Shown: positions 54,269-63,737 of the stretch, piece by piece | Position numbering within the stretch: the first letter of the stretch is position 1 | Layout of the letters: every line of letters starts with the position of its first letter | Position numbers and translations under genes: made by a program | The notes under the pieces: model-generated | What the model saw: only the letters and a program-made list of their open reading frames with translations | What the model was told of the DNA's origin: nothing | The model's database searches: none | DNA from: Atriophallophorus winterbourni | Lineage: Eukaryota; Platyhelminthes; Trematoda; Plagiorchiida; Microphallidae | DNA length: 64,000 nt | Direction: 5' to 3' | Assembly (NCBI GenBank): GCA_013407085.1 | Contig: JACCGJ010010468.1 | Coordinates: 19,406-83,405 of the forward strand

Positions 54269-55436
54269 TATACGTAGTCACTGTATGGAGAACGCGTAAA
54301 TCATGCGTTGAATGTAAAACCAGCTTGGTTCACATTACCGAAACATATCTGACATTGTCGTCACCAAAATCGAAGCGCTCAATTCAACAACGTCAGGGTC
54401 AGCATTACACGGGTAGCATAATCATACAACCAACCAATAAGTTGACCTGGCACGAAGTAGTAACGGTAATTGTGTGAAGATTTGAGGATTAGTCTGTTGT
54501 TAACGTTTGGGGAACCAGGGTAAGAGTGGTACCACGCGATAACTGATGAACACGGTTTCGAATCACGTGACGTAGTAATGCTGAAACACTACAAACGCAA
54601 TGGAACGCATTTTAGTCAGCATAACGTCCACGAACGAATCTTGAAAGACAAGCAGTAAAGTTCAAACGCACAATCGGTTGGAGAATAAAAATAACGGTTT
54701 ACACATACATTGGGAGCAACTTACGATAGACTGACGTTGGGAGAGCATGCTGTTCTTGGTCGTGCCTGTTCCATAAATATTACTGGAAGCAGACTGCTGC
54801 TCTTATTACCACTGTAGAGCTCGATTGCGTTGTGATCCACACTTGCAGTAGCCAAATAGTACATGGTCACATTGATTCTGTCCCCGTTGAGGGCTTTGGG
54901 TGCGTGAGAATAACTCAAGGTCAATCCAGAAAGCCACAGCTGTGAAACAGATATGAAACAGAAATAAACGGGCATGCAGCCATTGGATTGGGTTGGTTAG
55001 ACAATGGCTGCGAAAATGAAAACTTGAATTGAAAAAATACGTGAAACACGACACTAGGTTTGCGATTCTACGTGTATATGGCGATCGGATTTTCTGACAG
55101 CAAGATTAAATATACCAGAAAAGAGTAGAATGTTGCCCAGGATGTAAACCAGCCAAAGACGAAATGATAAATAACGCAATCGGTGTCCTGCATCGAGTGC
55201 TTGTAGCATTCTGACACAAATTGACTTCACTCGCCCTGCGAGAGCAAACAATGCCGGCTAGCGATCCGGTAGACCTCTCTATGAAATTCACAAGATTCTG
55301 ATAATTTCTAGAGATTTGGATGGAGGTTGTTAACTTTTTTATATTGCGTATTTTGCACAGCTATTCACGAAGTCCTGAGTCATGTTTTTGATACTTGTGG
55401 ACCGACTGCGTAATTTCAAGATAATCGAAGGAAAGC
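54269..55436. other. No gene recognised
   Basis: Minus-strand ORFs at 54721-55291 overlap in several frames and have no repeat or domain match. Confidence 0.35.
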
Positions 55437-55633
55437 ATAGCCCGCAGACAGACAAAGTGCAGCGCATTCATAGACTGCACATGTGCTGAGAAAAAATGCC
55501 AAGGTGCACGGTCTTAGATAGATATAAGAACGACAAAATGGCCGTGAGAAGTCGGCATGCTTCCGCACACCGCTCAGCAACGGTGGAAAATCAATTTAGC
55601 ACGACGGTTTTCATGCAGTCTATAGTGCACAAA
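55437..55633 (-). repeat. SINE-like repeat S13, diverged
   Basis: GCAGACAGACAAAGTGCAGC, GCATTCATAGACTGCACATG, GTCTTAGATAGATATAAGAA then GCTCAGCAACGGTGGAAAAT CAATTTAGCACG. Both halves are present but decayed. Confidence 0.7.
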
Positions 55634-56566
55634 AATTCTTCCTCGCAGCAGAGAAGATATTGTTAATTAACCATTAAATCAGGTTGTTTAACCGCTGCTC
55701 AACTATAAAATCATAAGGTTTATGGATAGGGCATTGCGGTGCGTTCAACAGCGAGGTTCAAAAATAAGACGCCCCATTAAAACTAAACGCCAAATGTACA
55801 CCAAGTTGCCATTAACAACCATGAGCACAGATACAAGACAATTAGAAGTGACAGCAAATTTGTTGTTGCTACGTATGTAGGAGCATGAAGTCATCATACG
55901 CTTGCGATGTAATCCATTGTTGACCAAATACAAAAACAATATTACCAGTTCCAGGCTGTTTGCGCTAACAAAGCGAAGACACGAAAAACGAGTGTACCTA
56001 CCATGAAACCCTGGACAGGAAGTGTGATTAACTCCGGCCGATATCACAATGTTTGCCGTCCGACTAATAAACAATGGGAGTGCGTAATAACAAACAGTTG
56101 TTTGTGTTCCAACAGTAAAATATGCCACGAATGTAGCGATTTCGGTGTTTCAGTTCGCTTGGTGCAATCCAGTGGCGACTTAAAAGTCCTGATATTGAGG
56201 GTGAGAATAAGGACGCCATTTGCACAGTCAGCTGACAGTCACGAAAGACTGACCACACGTGGAACAGATCAGAAACATTCTGTCAAGATTGTAGGAAGCA
56301 CTGAATCTGACAAACTGACAGAAAACTGCGCAAACACAAGTTGGTCGTCACGTGACCGCACGTCACCTGTCACAATGCATGTGCATATTATACGAAACGC
56401 AAATCGCTTCTGGTTGAAAAAGCACGCGCTTAGTATTCAACTTCACAATCTCCAATCAACATGCATCTTGAAACGGACAGCAGCTACGGGCGCAAAATAC
56501 GACAGCAACTTACGAGTTCAACCAACGCCACAGAATGAAGTTAGAAATAAGCAATGGCGCTTGTTA
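55634..56566. other. No gene recognised
   Basis: The plus-strand ORF at 56003-56629 (208 codons) runs into the S14 repeat at its end and overlaps a minus-strand ORF, so it is not called. Confidence 0.35.
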
Positions 56567-56622
56567 GTCTCTGACTGTACGGCATTTTGCCTGGATCAGG
56601 CTTGTGCATACATACGTACAAC
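56567..56622 (+). repeat. SINE-like repeat S14 (3-prime end)
   Basis: GTCTCTGACTGTACGGCATT, TTGCCTGGATCAGGCTTGTG then CATACATAC. Confidence 0.85.
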
Positions 56623-57049
56623 CACTTGATTGAGCACATGCAGACATCGGGTGGGATTTAATCTACAGTGCTGTTGTAAACCGATTACGGCATTGCACGA
56701 AATTGCTTCTTGAAATCTTTGCTGTGATTAGCAATACAGTGAGATGGCCAGAAACTGGGGTCGAGATCATTCAAAACAATCCTAGCTGGTTAAAATTATA
56801 TTGTTTCTCGCGCAACTAAGCATTTCGCTGATGAGGTACGGTGGATTGGATCAAGACAATAGTGTTCACAAGCAGATTAACCTGGAAAGTGGGAGCCAAC
56901 CCGGATATATATATAAACACCAAAAGCGAAAGTCGGCTATATACGAAAAGAATGAATGAGAATGTGCAGGTAAACGGAGACACTAGAAATACGGTTTCAA
57001 TCCACTCTCCTTGGTTCACCTTGAATAAGAGTTGTTACGAGCAGACAGT

Positions 57050-57600
57050 TCCAACGGTTGTCATAGCCGGGGGTGGCAGTGGGGATAATCTCCCACTGTT
57101 TATAAAATGCTTCCATATGGCGCGCGTCTCAAATAGCCTCTGACAACCAAGTCCAGCTTCTGGCCTGCACGATCGGCTCCCTGAGCCCGGCGGAACTGCT
57201 TCTACCAACAGGAGAAGGGGCGAAGGCGAGTGATTGGCGCATGAAAACCAGTTTGCTTCGGGCAGATGTAGCTCGTTAGCTTGGGAGGGCATTTTATCTA
57301 AGGGAAGGAAAACCCTGATTTTAAATCTCCGCTGCCTTGCGGGATACCCGATCGCGGGAAAGGCTTCGGGAGAAAACCTCGAGGAAAAACCTGGAACAGA
57401 GTCTGGTAGACCACCTCTTTCTGGCAACTCCCTGCTGCCTTGCAGATCGCACTTGGTTGTGCAAAATCTAGAGAAGCTGACTGGAACAAACGCCGAGTGG
57501 TGCTGGGGACGCCGCTTTGTACCCAAATTCCCAAGAATCTTCATTGAAGCTGACTCATCCTCCAGAAGGAGATAGTCGCACACAACAAGCAGACGACAAC
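57050..57600. repeat. GC-rich repeat, possible retroposon 5-prime leader
   Basis: Markedly more GC-rich than its surroundings (CCCTGAGCCCGGCGGAACTG, GGATACCCGATCGCGGGAAA). The part 57300-57362 recurs in decayed form at 61383-61446 (GACCTGATTCCTAACCGCCG, then GTATCCCATTGTGGGAGAAA). The long ORFs across it are by-products of its composition. A LINE 5-prime UTR is my best guess. Confidence 0.5.
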
Positions 57601-58005
57601 GAGCAGACGAAGCTCAGTAACTCAGAAGAATGGTTCAATTAGAGATCTACTCTAACTTAAAAAGTCGATTGTCCAGCGGAATAGGAATAACGGGAAGGAC
57701 GTTGGAAACAAAAAAACACAAAATTCGACATCTAGTCGGTAGGTAGTTACAGTGTGTCCTCACCCAACAACACACTATTGACCAATAGGTTACATTTGGC
57801 TTAAAAAAACTGACTAGAAAGGATGGAAATGTATCATCGTACTGGACTTCCCAGGTCATCTCATGAACTTTCATCAATGAATGACTTGTCCTTAAGAAGG
57901 AAACAACTGAAAGAACCATACGGCGGATAATATAGTGCATTCTGTTGATAAAAACTGATCACGGCAAACGATTGGAGTGTGTTTGAGACCAATCGTGTAT
58001 TCAGA
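57601..58005. other. No gene recognised
   Basis: Nothing beyond the start of the fold-back related segment (TGATCACGGCAAACG at 57957, repeated at 58190-58204). Confidence 0.35.
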
Positions 58006-58190
58006 ATGCAAAGAGATTTGAGTGCAATCGGTTAGAGCAGTTTTGGGTAACGTTTCAGTGGTGGGGGGTTGACTACTACTTAATCATGTTCCCTGTCCTG
58101 ACTATCACCCTTGTTCTGACGAAGCTTGTGTCAGAAGTGAAACGTTACCCAAAAACTACTCTAACCGATTGCACTCAAATTTCTTTGCAT
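58006..58190. repeat. Fold-back repeat FB2 with hammerhead-like core
   Basis: Left arm ATGCAAAGAGATTTGAGTGC, AATCGGTTAGAGCAGTTTTG, GGTAACGTTTC (58006-58056) is the near-perfect inverse of GAAACGTTACCCAAAAACTA, CTCTAACCGATTGCACTCAA, ATTTCTTTGCAT (58139-58190). The 82-bp centre ends with CTGACGAAGCTTGTGTCAGA AGTGAAAC (58116-58143), a hammerhead-like core. Confidence 0.8.
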
Positions 58191-59046
58191 GATCACGGCA
58201 AAATATTCTGTAATGAATCTATTTTGAGGGCAATCGAATCTTCATACCCCTCGCCATATACTGAACTGCAATCAGGTGTGTGCAAGATGAAAAATTTAAC
58301 GCTTTTGTGAAGTTTTGCGGGGCCTTCAAATCGGCCGTGCATACAATTAATTTCTCCAAGGGTAAAATGCATCAAATATTTTCGGATCAACTGAGGTCAA
58401 ATTTGGACGTGCACTTTAGAACGAAGTACGAGATACCGGGACTTGCAGTGAAACGTTTGACCCAAAAACTTTTGCTAGTAAACTGGATCGTATGTCAATC
58501 AATTAAGCCGGACAAGAAAAATCGTTCAGTCGACAAATTGTAACTCGATGTCGGGACATGTTTATCATTTTTTAAATTTGTGGTGAAATTATTGTAACAG
58601 CTGAAAATTCGTGTGTAAAAATAAAGTCAATTTCTTCTTTCTTCTTCTTCTTCTTTAAACTGACGATCGTAAGGAGGTTGCGTACGGCTCAATGTACAAC
58701 GTACTTTGAAACTGATAATTGATCCAAGTACGGAACGATGCACTATTATTATAACAGATTATAAAGGTTGTGAATTTCAAGATCTCTGAATTAGGCGGAA
58801 CGAAAAAGACTGCCAAACGAATGGTTGAACGGGGAGCGGTATTTCGTCCAAAACGCATTACTGTGTAATTGTTTTAACTTAAATTAAATTACACGTCACG
58901 GTAATTGTTATCGTGAAGTTAGTGTTTGGCGTGGTTGCAAAGAGGAACGCGGAGGCTAACTTCCACAATGTCCGAGAAAAAATTGAGGCATCTAATAACC
59001 TTAACCTTTCTATGTCACCTGTGGAGCTTAAAAAGTGCGGAAAGGT
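58191..59046. other. No gene recognised; (TTC)n at 58634-58655
   Basis: TTTCTTCTTTCTTCTTCTTC is a short simple repeat. The plus ORF 58280-58543 has no recognisable domain. Confidence 0.35.
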
Positions 59047-59145
59047 GTATGTATGTAAGAAATCACAAGCCTGATCCAGGCAAAGTGCCGCACAGTCAGA
59101 CTGCACTTTGGCGATATTACTGTCAGGTTGACCAGGCCTAGACAG
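59047..59145 (-). repeat. SINE-like repeat S15 (3-prime half)
   Basis: TGTATGTATGTAAGAAATCA then CAAGCCTGATCCAGGCAAAG to TTGACCAGGCCTAGACAG, with (CATA)n tail. Confidence 0.85.
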
Positions 59146-60000
59146 AAAGGTGTACAAAGTGGTTAAAGAGATATTGTACTGAGAGTTAGTATACATGAGC
59201 TGCAATCGCACGAACCCGAAAGTACTCGTGTCTGTGAGAAAAAGAAGCCTCAGAGATAGATGGAAACAAATCTCATTGGCCGAACGGAAGAGTAAAATTA
59301 ACATTAATAAGACCATGCTACTCGATGGGCTTTCGCAAGTTCCATGATGGCAAAGCGACTACAAATCAGTATTGAATTGATAGCGTGAGCAAAGTACATT
59401 TCAAAACTAATGCACATATCGAAAAGCAATTACGTGCGGTGGTGTGAGGCGAAAAGCTTACCCGCATCCATACTGTATTATGAACGTGGTTGGTTTTGCT
59501 AATCCTACGCAACGGTGGCATCAAAGTCTACCATGCCCTCGCTGTTTCGAGATATGTGAAACCTAATTCTACCATTCTTATCCCATGAGTGCAAACAGCA
59601 CGAAACTGGTCTTGGGCTGTGTGTGTGTGATGGAAAACAATGTAAATACGGATAATACGTTCAACTTGGATTTTCGCAAAAGACCAAACAAAATGAGGGA
59701 AATGTGTTGATTCTTGTGTAAGTCAAGCACACGGCTCTTTCCTGACTCATACGTGTGCTGAACAGATTACTTGCTAAAGCCGAACTTTCCATTTTCATAA
59801 TAGATGTCACATTTCCATTTCCTACTAGCACTAAAAAGTAAGTAGGTTGAAATATGGGAAGGATTCATTCATCCAGTGTGTAACTTTGGGCTCAGTGTAC
59901 ATATTTTTCTGACTGGGGATTGCCGAATTCATTAATTACAAAAGTACTCTCGGGAGTAAAACAGCAAACCGCTTATCTTCGATCGAAACTCCAAACGTAC
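59146..60000. other. No gene recognised; decayed repeat at 59525-59640
   Basis: Contains the partner of 48440-48565. The remainder is probably intron of the gene with the exon at 60001-60250. Confidence 0.35.
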
Positions 60001-60250
60001 CGTATTCCAAGCAGCGACATGCAACTGACGCAAAACATCCTCTTCTAATTGCAGCGCAATCGTTAATTCAGAGAGTATGGCTTGTTCCAAGGCCTTCCGC
60101 TCTCGGCCAAGAATAGAATCATCCGAAGTGAATTGAGCCAGGTCTGAGGGAGTGACCGGGATCGCGCGAGAAGACGAGCGTACACCGGTTATGAAGGTAT
60201 GTGCTTCACTTCTGAAAGATCGGAACAACGATTTTACACGAGATGCAATC
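60001..60250 (-). CDS. Internal exon of an unrecognised host gene
   Basis: A 250-bp exon with acceptor CGTTAATTTTAG (above 60250) and a perfect donor AATACG then GTACGT (60000 downward). It encodes IASRVKSLFRSFRSEAHTFI, TGVRSSSRAIPVTPSDLAQF, TSDDSILGRERKALEQAILS, ELTIALQLEEDVLRQLHVAA, WNT. The second half is strongly helical and amphipathic, possibly coiled-coil. I do not recognise the family. It may belong with the exon candidates at 60426-60650 and 63488-63578 on the same strand. Confidence 0.6.
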
Positions 60251-60425
60251 CTAAAATTAACGATCAAATGCAAGTAACAGGGATTACTAGTACTCAAACT
60301 CAATAGCTCTGAGCTTTCGACAAGATTGACCATCAGGATTATAGCAATGAAGTTAATGAAGGGAACAGGAAAGATGGTTGAATAACTGGTGATACAAATT
60401 TAGCCTCAGCCGGTTTTTATCTACT

Positions 60426-60650
60426 TCACACATGGAAATCACTTTGAAATCCCATTTGAGGGAACCAGGAAGGATATCTGGGTATTATTATCGTCGGATA
60501 GAAAACACCGACATGCAAAATGAGCGCGGCATAAAATTCCTCGTCTTTGTTGACTAATCCCAAACAATTTCGACATTTCGCTTGTGCCCGAAGGACACAA
60601 CCCTGTATAATTCGACGGGTCACAGAGGTATACAAACCATCACACCGCAT
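60426..60650 (-). CDS. Possible exon, unrecognised
   Basis: A 74-codon ORF starting with ATG. The part CVLRAQAKCRNCLGLVNKDE then EFYAALILHVG looks protein-like and is followed by a possible donor (CATGTCG then GTGTTTTC). An acceptor (CGAATTATACAG) lies before it. The boundaries are weak. Confidence 0.25.
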   Translation of the reverse strand: MRCDGLYTSVTRRIIQGCVLRAQAKCRNCLGLVNKDEEFYAALILHVGVFYPTIIIPRYPSWFPQMGFQSDFHV

Positions 60651-61499
60651 TAAGGTTCAGTCTCCGCGCTCAAACCACCAAGCTACCTATGCACTCGTGA
60701 CCTTCGATATGCAATAAATTTAATAAAGTTACACGAGTGCAGTAGCTTTGCAACTATTATGGACATGCAGGGTTAGAATATTCATTGGAGACAAAAAATG
60801 CTGCCGCTCCCGTGCCCACGAAATGAGAGCAAAAGCAAACTTGAATAATTAATCAATGCGTTCGAAGATACTTACAGAGGTGAGTGGAATAAACAAAACA
60901 GAATCCAAAAAAACACTCGACGTGATTGTCACGCGATCCTAACAAAAATCACGAGCACACTACCACAACCCTGGTTCTGCTGTGACAAAAAAAACAACAA
61001 CAAGAAAAAGAATGCCAATCGTTATTCAGTCAAAGATATATGCAAAACACCTAGAACCATAGCCGCTAGATGATCACTTATAGTTCAGCGGTTCAAAGAT
61101 AGGGAGTTTCGATTAGATTTACTGCACAAATTGCACAGCCACCGAATAATTCAAAAGCTTGAAATCACCTAGGTCCGAAATTTAAGTAATTAAGATAAAA
61201 AATGTTCAACGACAAGTGGGCAATACGTGTCGCTACATGTAGACTGTCCAAAGTAACGGAAAAGCAATGGAATGCAGGCCTGGTGGTGCTTATCGCTTTT
61301 ACTGACAACGAAGACAGGTGACCTAAAACTCGGTTGATTCGATAGGACAGAGTCTCTTATTCGGTGATCGCACTACATCTAGAGAAAAGACCTGATTCCT
61401 AACCGCCGCTGTCTTGTGTAGTATCCCATTGTGGGAGAAACGGATGAAAATTTTGAAGCACATTTCAGTATAGTTTTGAAAACACGTAGCTCAGGTACA
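60651..61499. other. No gene recognised; decayed GC-rich repeat at 61383-61446
   Basis: Contains the second, shorter copy of the 57300-57362 repeat. A/T-rich otherwise. Confidence 0.35.
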
Positions 61500-61660
61500 G
61501 GATTGTAAGACATCGTTGTTCTGATATGGTTGATTGCGGACGTTTCGTCACCAAACTAGATGACATCATCAGCGGAACTTCTTTCGAAGTGATTGGGCGG
61601 CGGGCGATATTCGAATTTATTCGCTTCCCTGCGACCTCATCTAGTGTGATTGGCTGATCT
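61500..61660 (-). repeat. PLE2 left inverted repeat with hammerhead-like core
   Basis: The minus strand reads CTGATGATGTCATCTAGTTT then GGTGACGAAAC (61572 to 61542). GTCA and TGAC pair as helix II between CUGAUGA plus U and GAAAC. Confidence 0.75.
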
Positions 61661-62466
61661 TCTGTCTGCCATTTCTGGACGTAAACGTGCGAAGAACAGA
61701 GACGGGAAACCTTGAAACAAGTGTTTACAGGAAAGGAACAAACACGGATCAAATCTTAAACTTCAGAAGCAAGCACGCGGCCACGCACAAGCGGAGCTGC
61801 GTACGAACGCTATTTAACCGCGCGAAAACACATTGCAGTACCGAACAACTCAAGAAAGAAGAGGAGAAATATTTATTCAAACTATTCCAGAAAAACGGTT
61901 ACCCAAGAGGATTCATCATCCGCAACAAAGACGTAACAATTCACTCACACGAAAACAATACAAACACGGCAAGAGCGACACTCCCGTATATACAAAATAT
62001 TTCAGAAATTACGGCAAGAATATTACGCCCGCTCGGAATCAATGTCGCACACAAACCGATGTCCACTCTGAGAAGTCAGCTGGTAAAAATCAAGGACACG
62101 TTTGCAAAAGAAGAAAGAAACAACGTTGTGTACAGAATTCCATGTTCTAATTGTGACAAAAACTATATCGGACAGACTGGAAGAAGATTAGAAACAAGGA
62201 TACACGAACACAAATTGGCTACTCGACGACATGATCACAAGTCGGTAATATCGGCGCACATGGATCAAGAAGGACACGAGTTCAATTGGGATGAAACAGA
62301 GATAATCGCAAAAGGCAGAACTCGACATATACGAGAGTTCCTTGAAGCATGGCATTCGACAGCACGATCAATCAACGAACACATTCAATTGGATGCAATC
62401 TACGGACCAATGAGAACACGCCAACAAAGGGCACAATCAAGAAGATCGGCCAATCACACTAGATGA
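61640..62466 (+). CDS. PLE2 RT tail and GIY-YIG endonuclease, open frame
   Basis: Open to the stop after NHTR at 62466. No ATG opens the frame; RT residues LPFLDVNVRR (about 61663-61692) precede it, so this is the 3-prime part of a larger ORF cut by the left inverted repeat. RT end: NLETSVYRKGTNTDQILNFR. Linker: ATLPYIQNISEITARILRPL. Endonuclease: NVVYRIPCSNCDKNYIGQTG, RRLETRIHEHKLATRRHDHK, SVISAHMDQEGHEFNW, IREFLEAWHSTARSINEHIQ. The Y...YIG pair, the C-x2-C pair, the arginine following QTG and the HEH segment are all present. The domain would nick target DNA. No frameshift is seen in about 270 codons, unlike PLE1, so this is a younger copy. Without a full RT it is not autonomous. Confidence 0.88.
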
Positions 62467-62607
62467 GATCGCAGGGAAGCGAATAAATTCGAATATTGCC
62501 CGCCGCCCAATCACTTCGAAAGAAGTTCCGCTGACGATGTCATCTAGTTTGGTGACGAAACTTCCGCAATCAACCATATCAGCTCGGAGAACAATTTATG
62601 TCTTACA
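62437..62607 (+). repeat. PLE2 right inverted repeat with hammerhead-like core
   Basis: Overlaps the last codons of the ORF. The plus strand reads CTGACGATGTCATCTAGTTT then GGTGACGAAAC (62531-62561), 31 nt like the left core, with only the variable N7 position changed (C for U). Confidence 0.75.
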
Positions 62608-63319
62608 ATCACATTTCAGTAGTTTGACAGACGGCATAATGAACACACTAGCTGTAAACTCGCCTTAAAGGCTGCACTCAGAAGTGCAGTGCATAGAAAT
62701 GAATAGTCTCGGAATGTACAACACTGTCGCGCTCAAGACTTGGGCTTTTATACAATGCTAGAGAAAATAATAAGCGATGCCGGGACATTATTCGTACCGT
62801 ATTACTGGCTCGCACATGTTTCGAGATTTCAACGAAGCCGGTTCATCAATCCATGGAAGCATCCGCACAAAGCTGACAATATCAGTTAGTATTGCTTATT
62901 TTGATGCATGGGTAGCGATATTAGAAGCAATAATACATGCGGCAGCTGAAGATAATACGTCGTTGGTCATGCAATTTCACTCGGATCGCCTCACACTACT
63001 TTGATTGATATAATCACCGAAGTTTTTGGCTCCAGCGGCCGGCTGGATAGAAAAAATGGACATCGGACACATTTTTGGCGCAAAAATATCCAATACCCGA
63101 CGGGAGACACTATGAATGCGGAATATAAGAAAAACGCGAAAGATAAGCAGCCTACCAAAAGAAGGTGGGAAAACAGTTGTCGAGATGATAATTCTGCAAT
63201 TTCCCGGGTGAAGCTACCGATGTTCCTCCTTTGTGAAAACTTAATTCACGGAGAGTATTATCTATTGAGAAGTATCGCTTTTTGTGATCATTAAGAAAGA
63301 AAACGCTCGTTGTATGAGC
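62608..63319. other. No gene recognised
   Basis: Short plus-strand ORFs (62777-63004, 63001-63294) have no recognisable domain. Confidence 0.35.
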
Positions 63320-63487
63320 TCAAAGTTCAACAGGATACGGAATAAGATTTCTATGGTCGCACACACGGTACATTTCATGGGCACGAACTATGCGAATCGA
63401 TCGATATTTCTCTTGTAAAATGTGAAATAATGAACCAAAACCCGTCTGTCGAATATTGATCACTTTCCCAAACACCCACACCTGTGA

Positions 63488-63578
63488 ATCGTTGGTAGAC
63501 GAATCCAAAATTGCCGTTGATCGACAACAATGCCGTGACGAATTTGCGAGCGGGGAAAACGAAATCAATTCAAAGACA
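63488..63578 (-). CDS. Possible exon, unrecognised
   Basis: Acceptor CTTCTATTTGCTTGTTGTCAG above 63578 and donor GATTCACAG then GTGTGGG (63487) bound about 91 bp encoding TSSIVFELISFSPLANSSRH then CCRSTAILDSSTNDSQ. The frame stays open beyond the donor to 63320. Only splice-site quality supports it. Confidence 0.35.
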
Positions 63579-63737
63579 ATGGACGAAGTCGCTGACAACA
63601 AGCAAATAGAAGAGAATACGTGACATCACGAGCAATCACAGCTATATTCAACTCCAGGGTTATGCTGGAACAAAAGTGTGTGCCAATCTGATATCCCTCC
63701 GTTACAGGAAGCGGAGAATTTCACTCCTTTTCCATTT

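Larger units (their letters stand above)
61500..62607 (+). mobile_element. Penelope-like element PLE2 with inverted flanking repeats
   Basis: A GIY-YIG ORF flanked by long inverted repeats: 61500-61660 (GATTGTAAGACATCGTTGTT ... CTAGTGTGATTGGCTGATCT) against 62437-62607 (AGATCGGCCAATCACACTAG ... TTTATGTCTTACAATC). The arms are nearly identical over about 130 bp. The outer ~40 bp diverge (the right arm has CAGCTCGGAGAACAATTTAT where the left has a shorter segment). RT is missing except for its last residues. Confidence 0.88.

Noticed and set aside
56003..56629. 208-codon plus-strand ORF
   Set aside because: Its end is SINE repeat S14 and no part resembles a known protein. Single long ORFs are expected by chance in 64 kb.
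57035..57583. 182-codon minus-strand ORF rich in proline and arginine
   Set aside because: Lies in the GC-rich repeat, where stops are rare by composition. The opposite strand is open too and no domain is visible.
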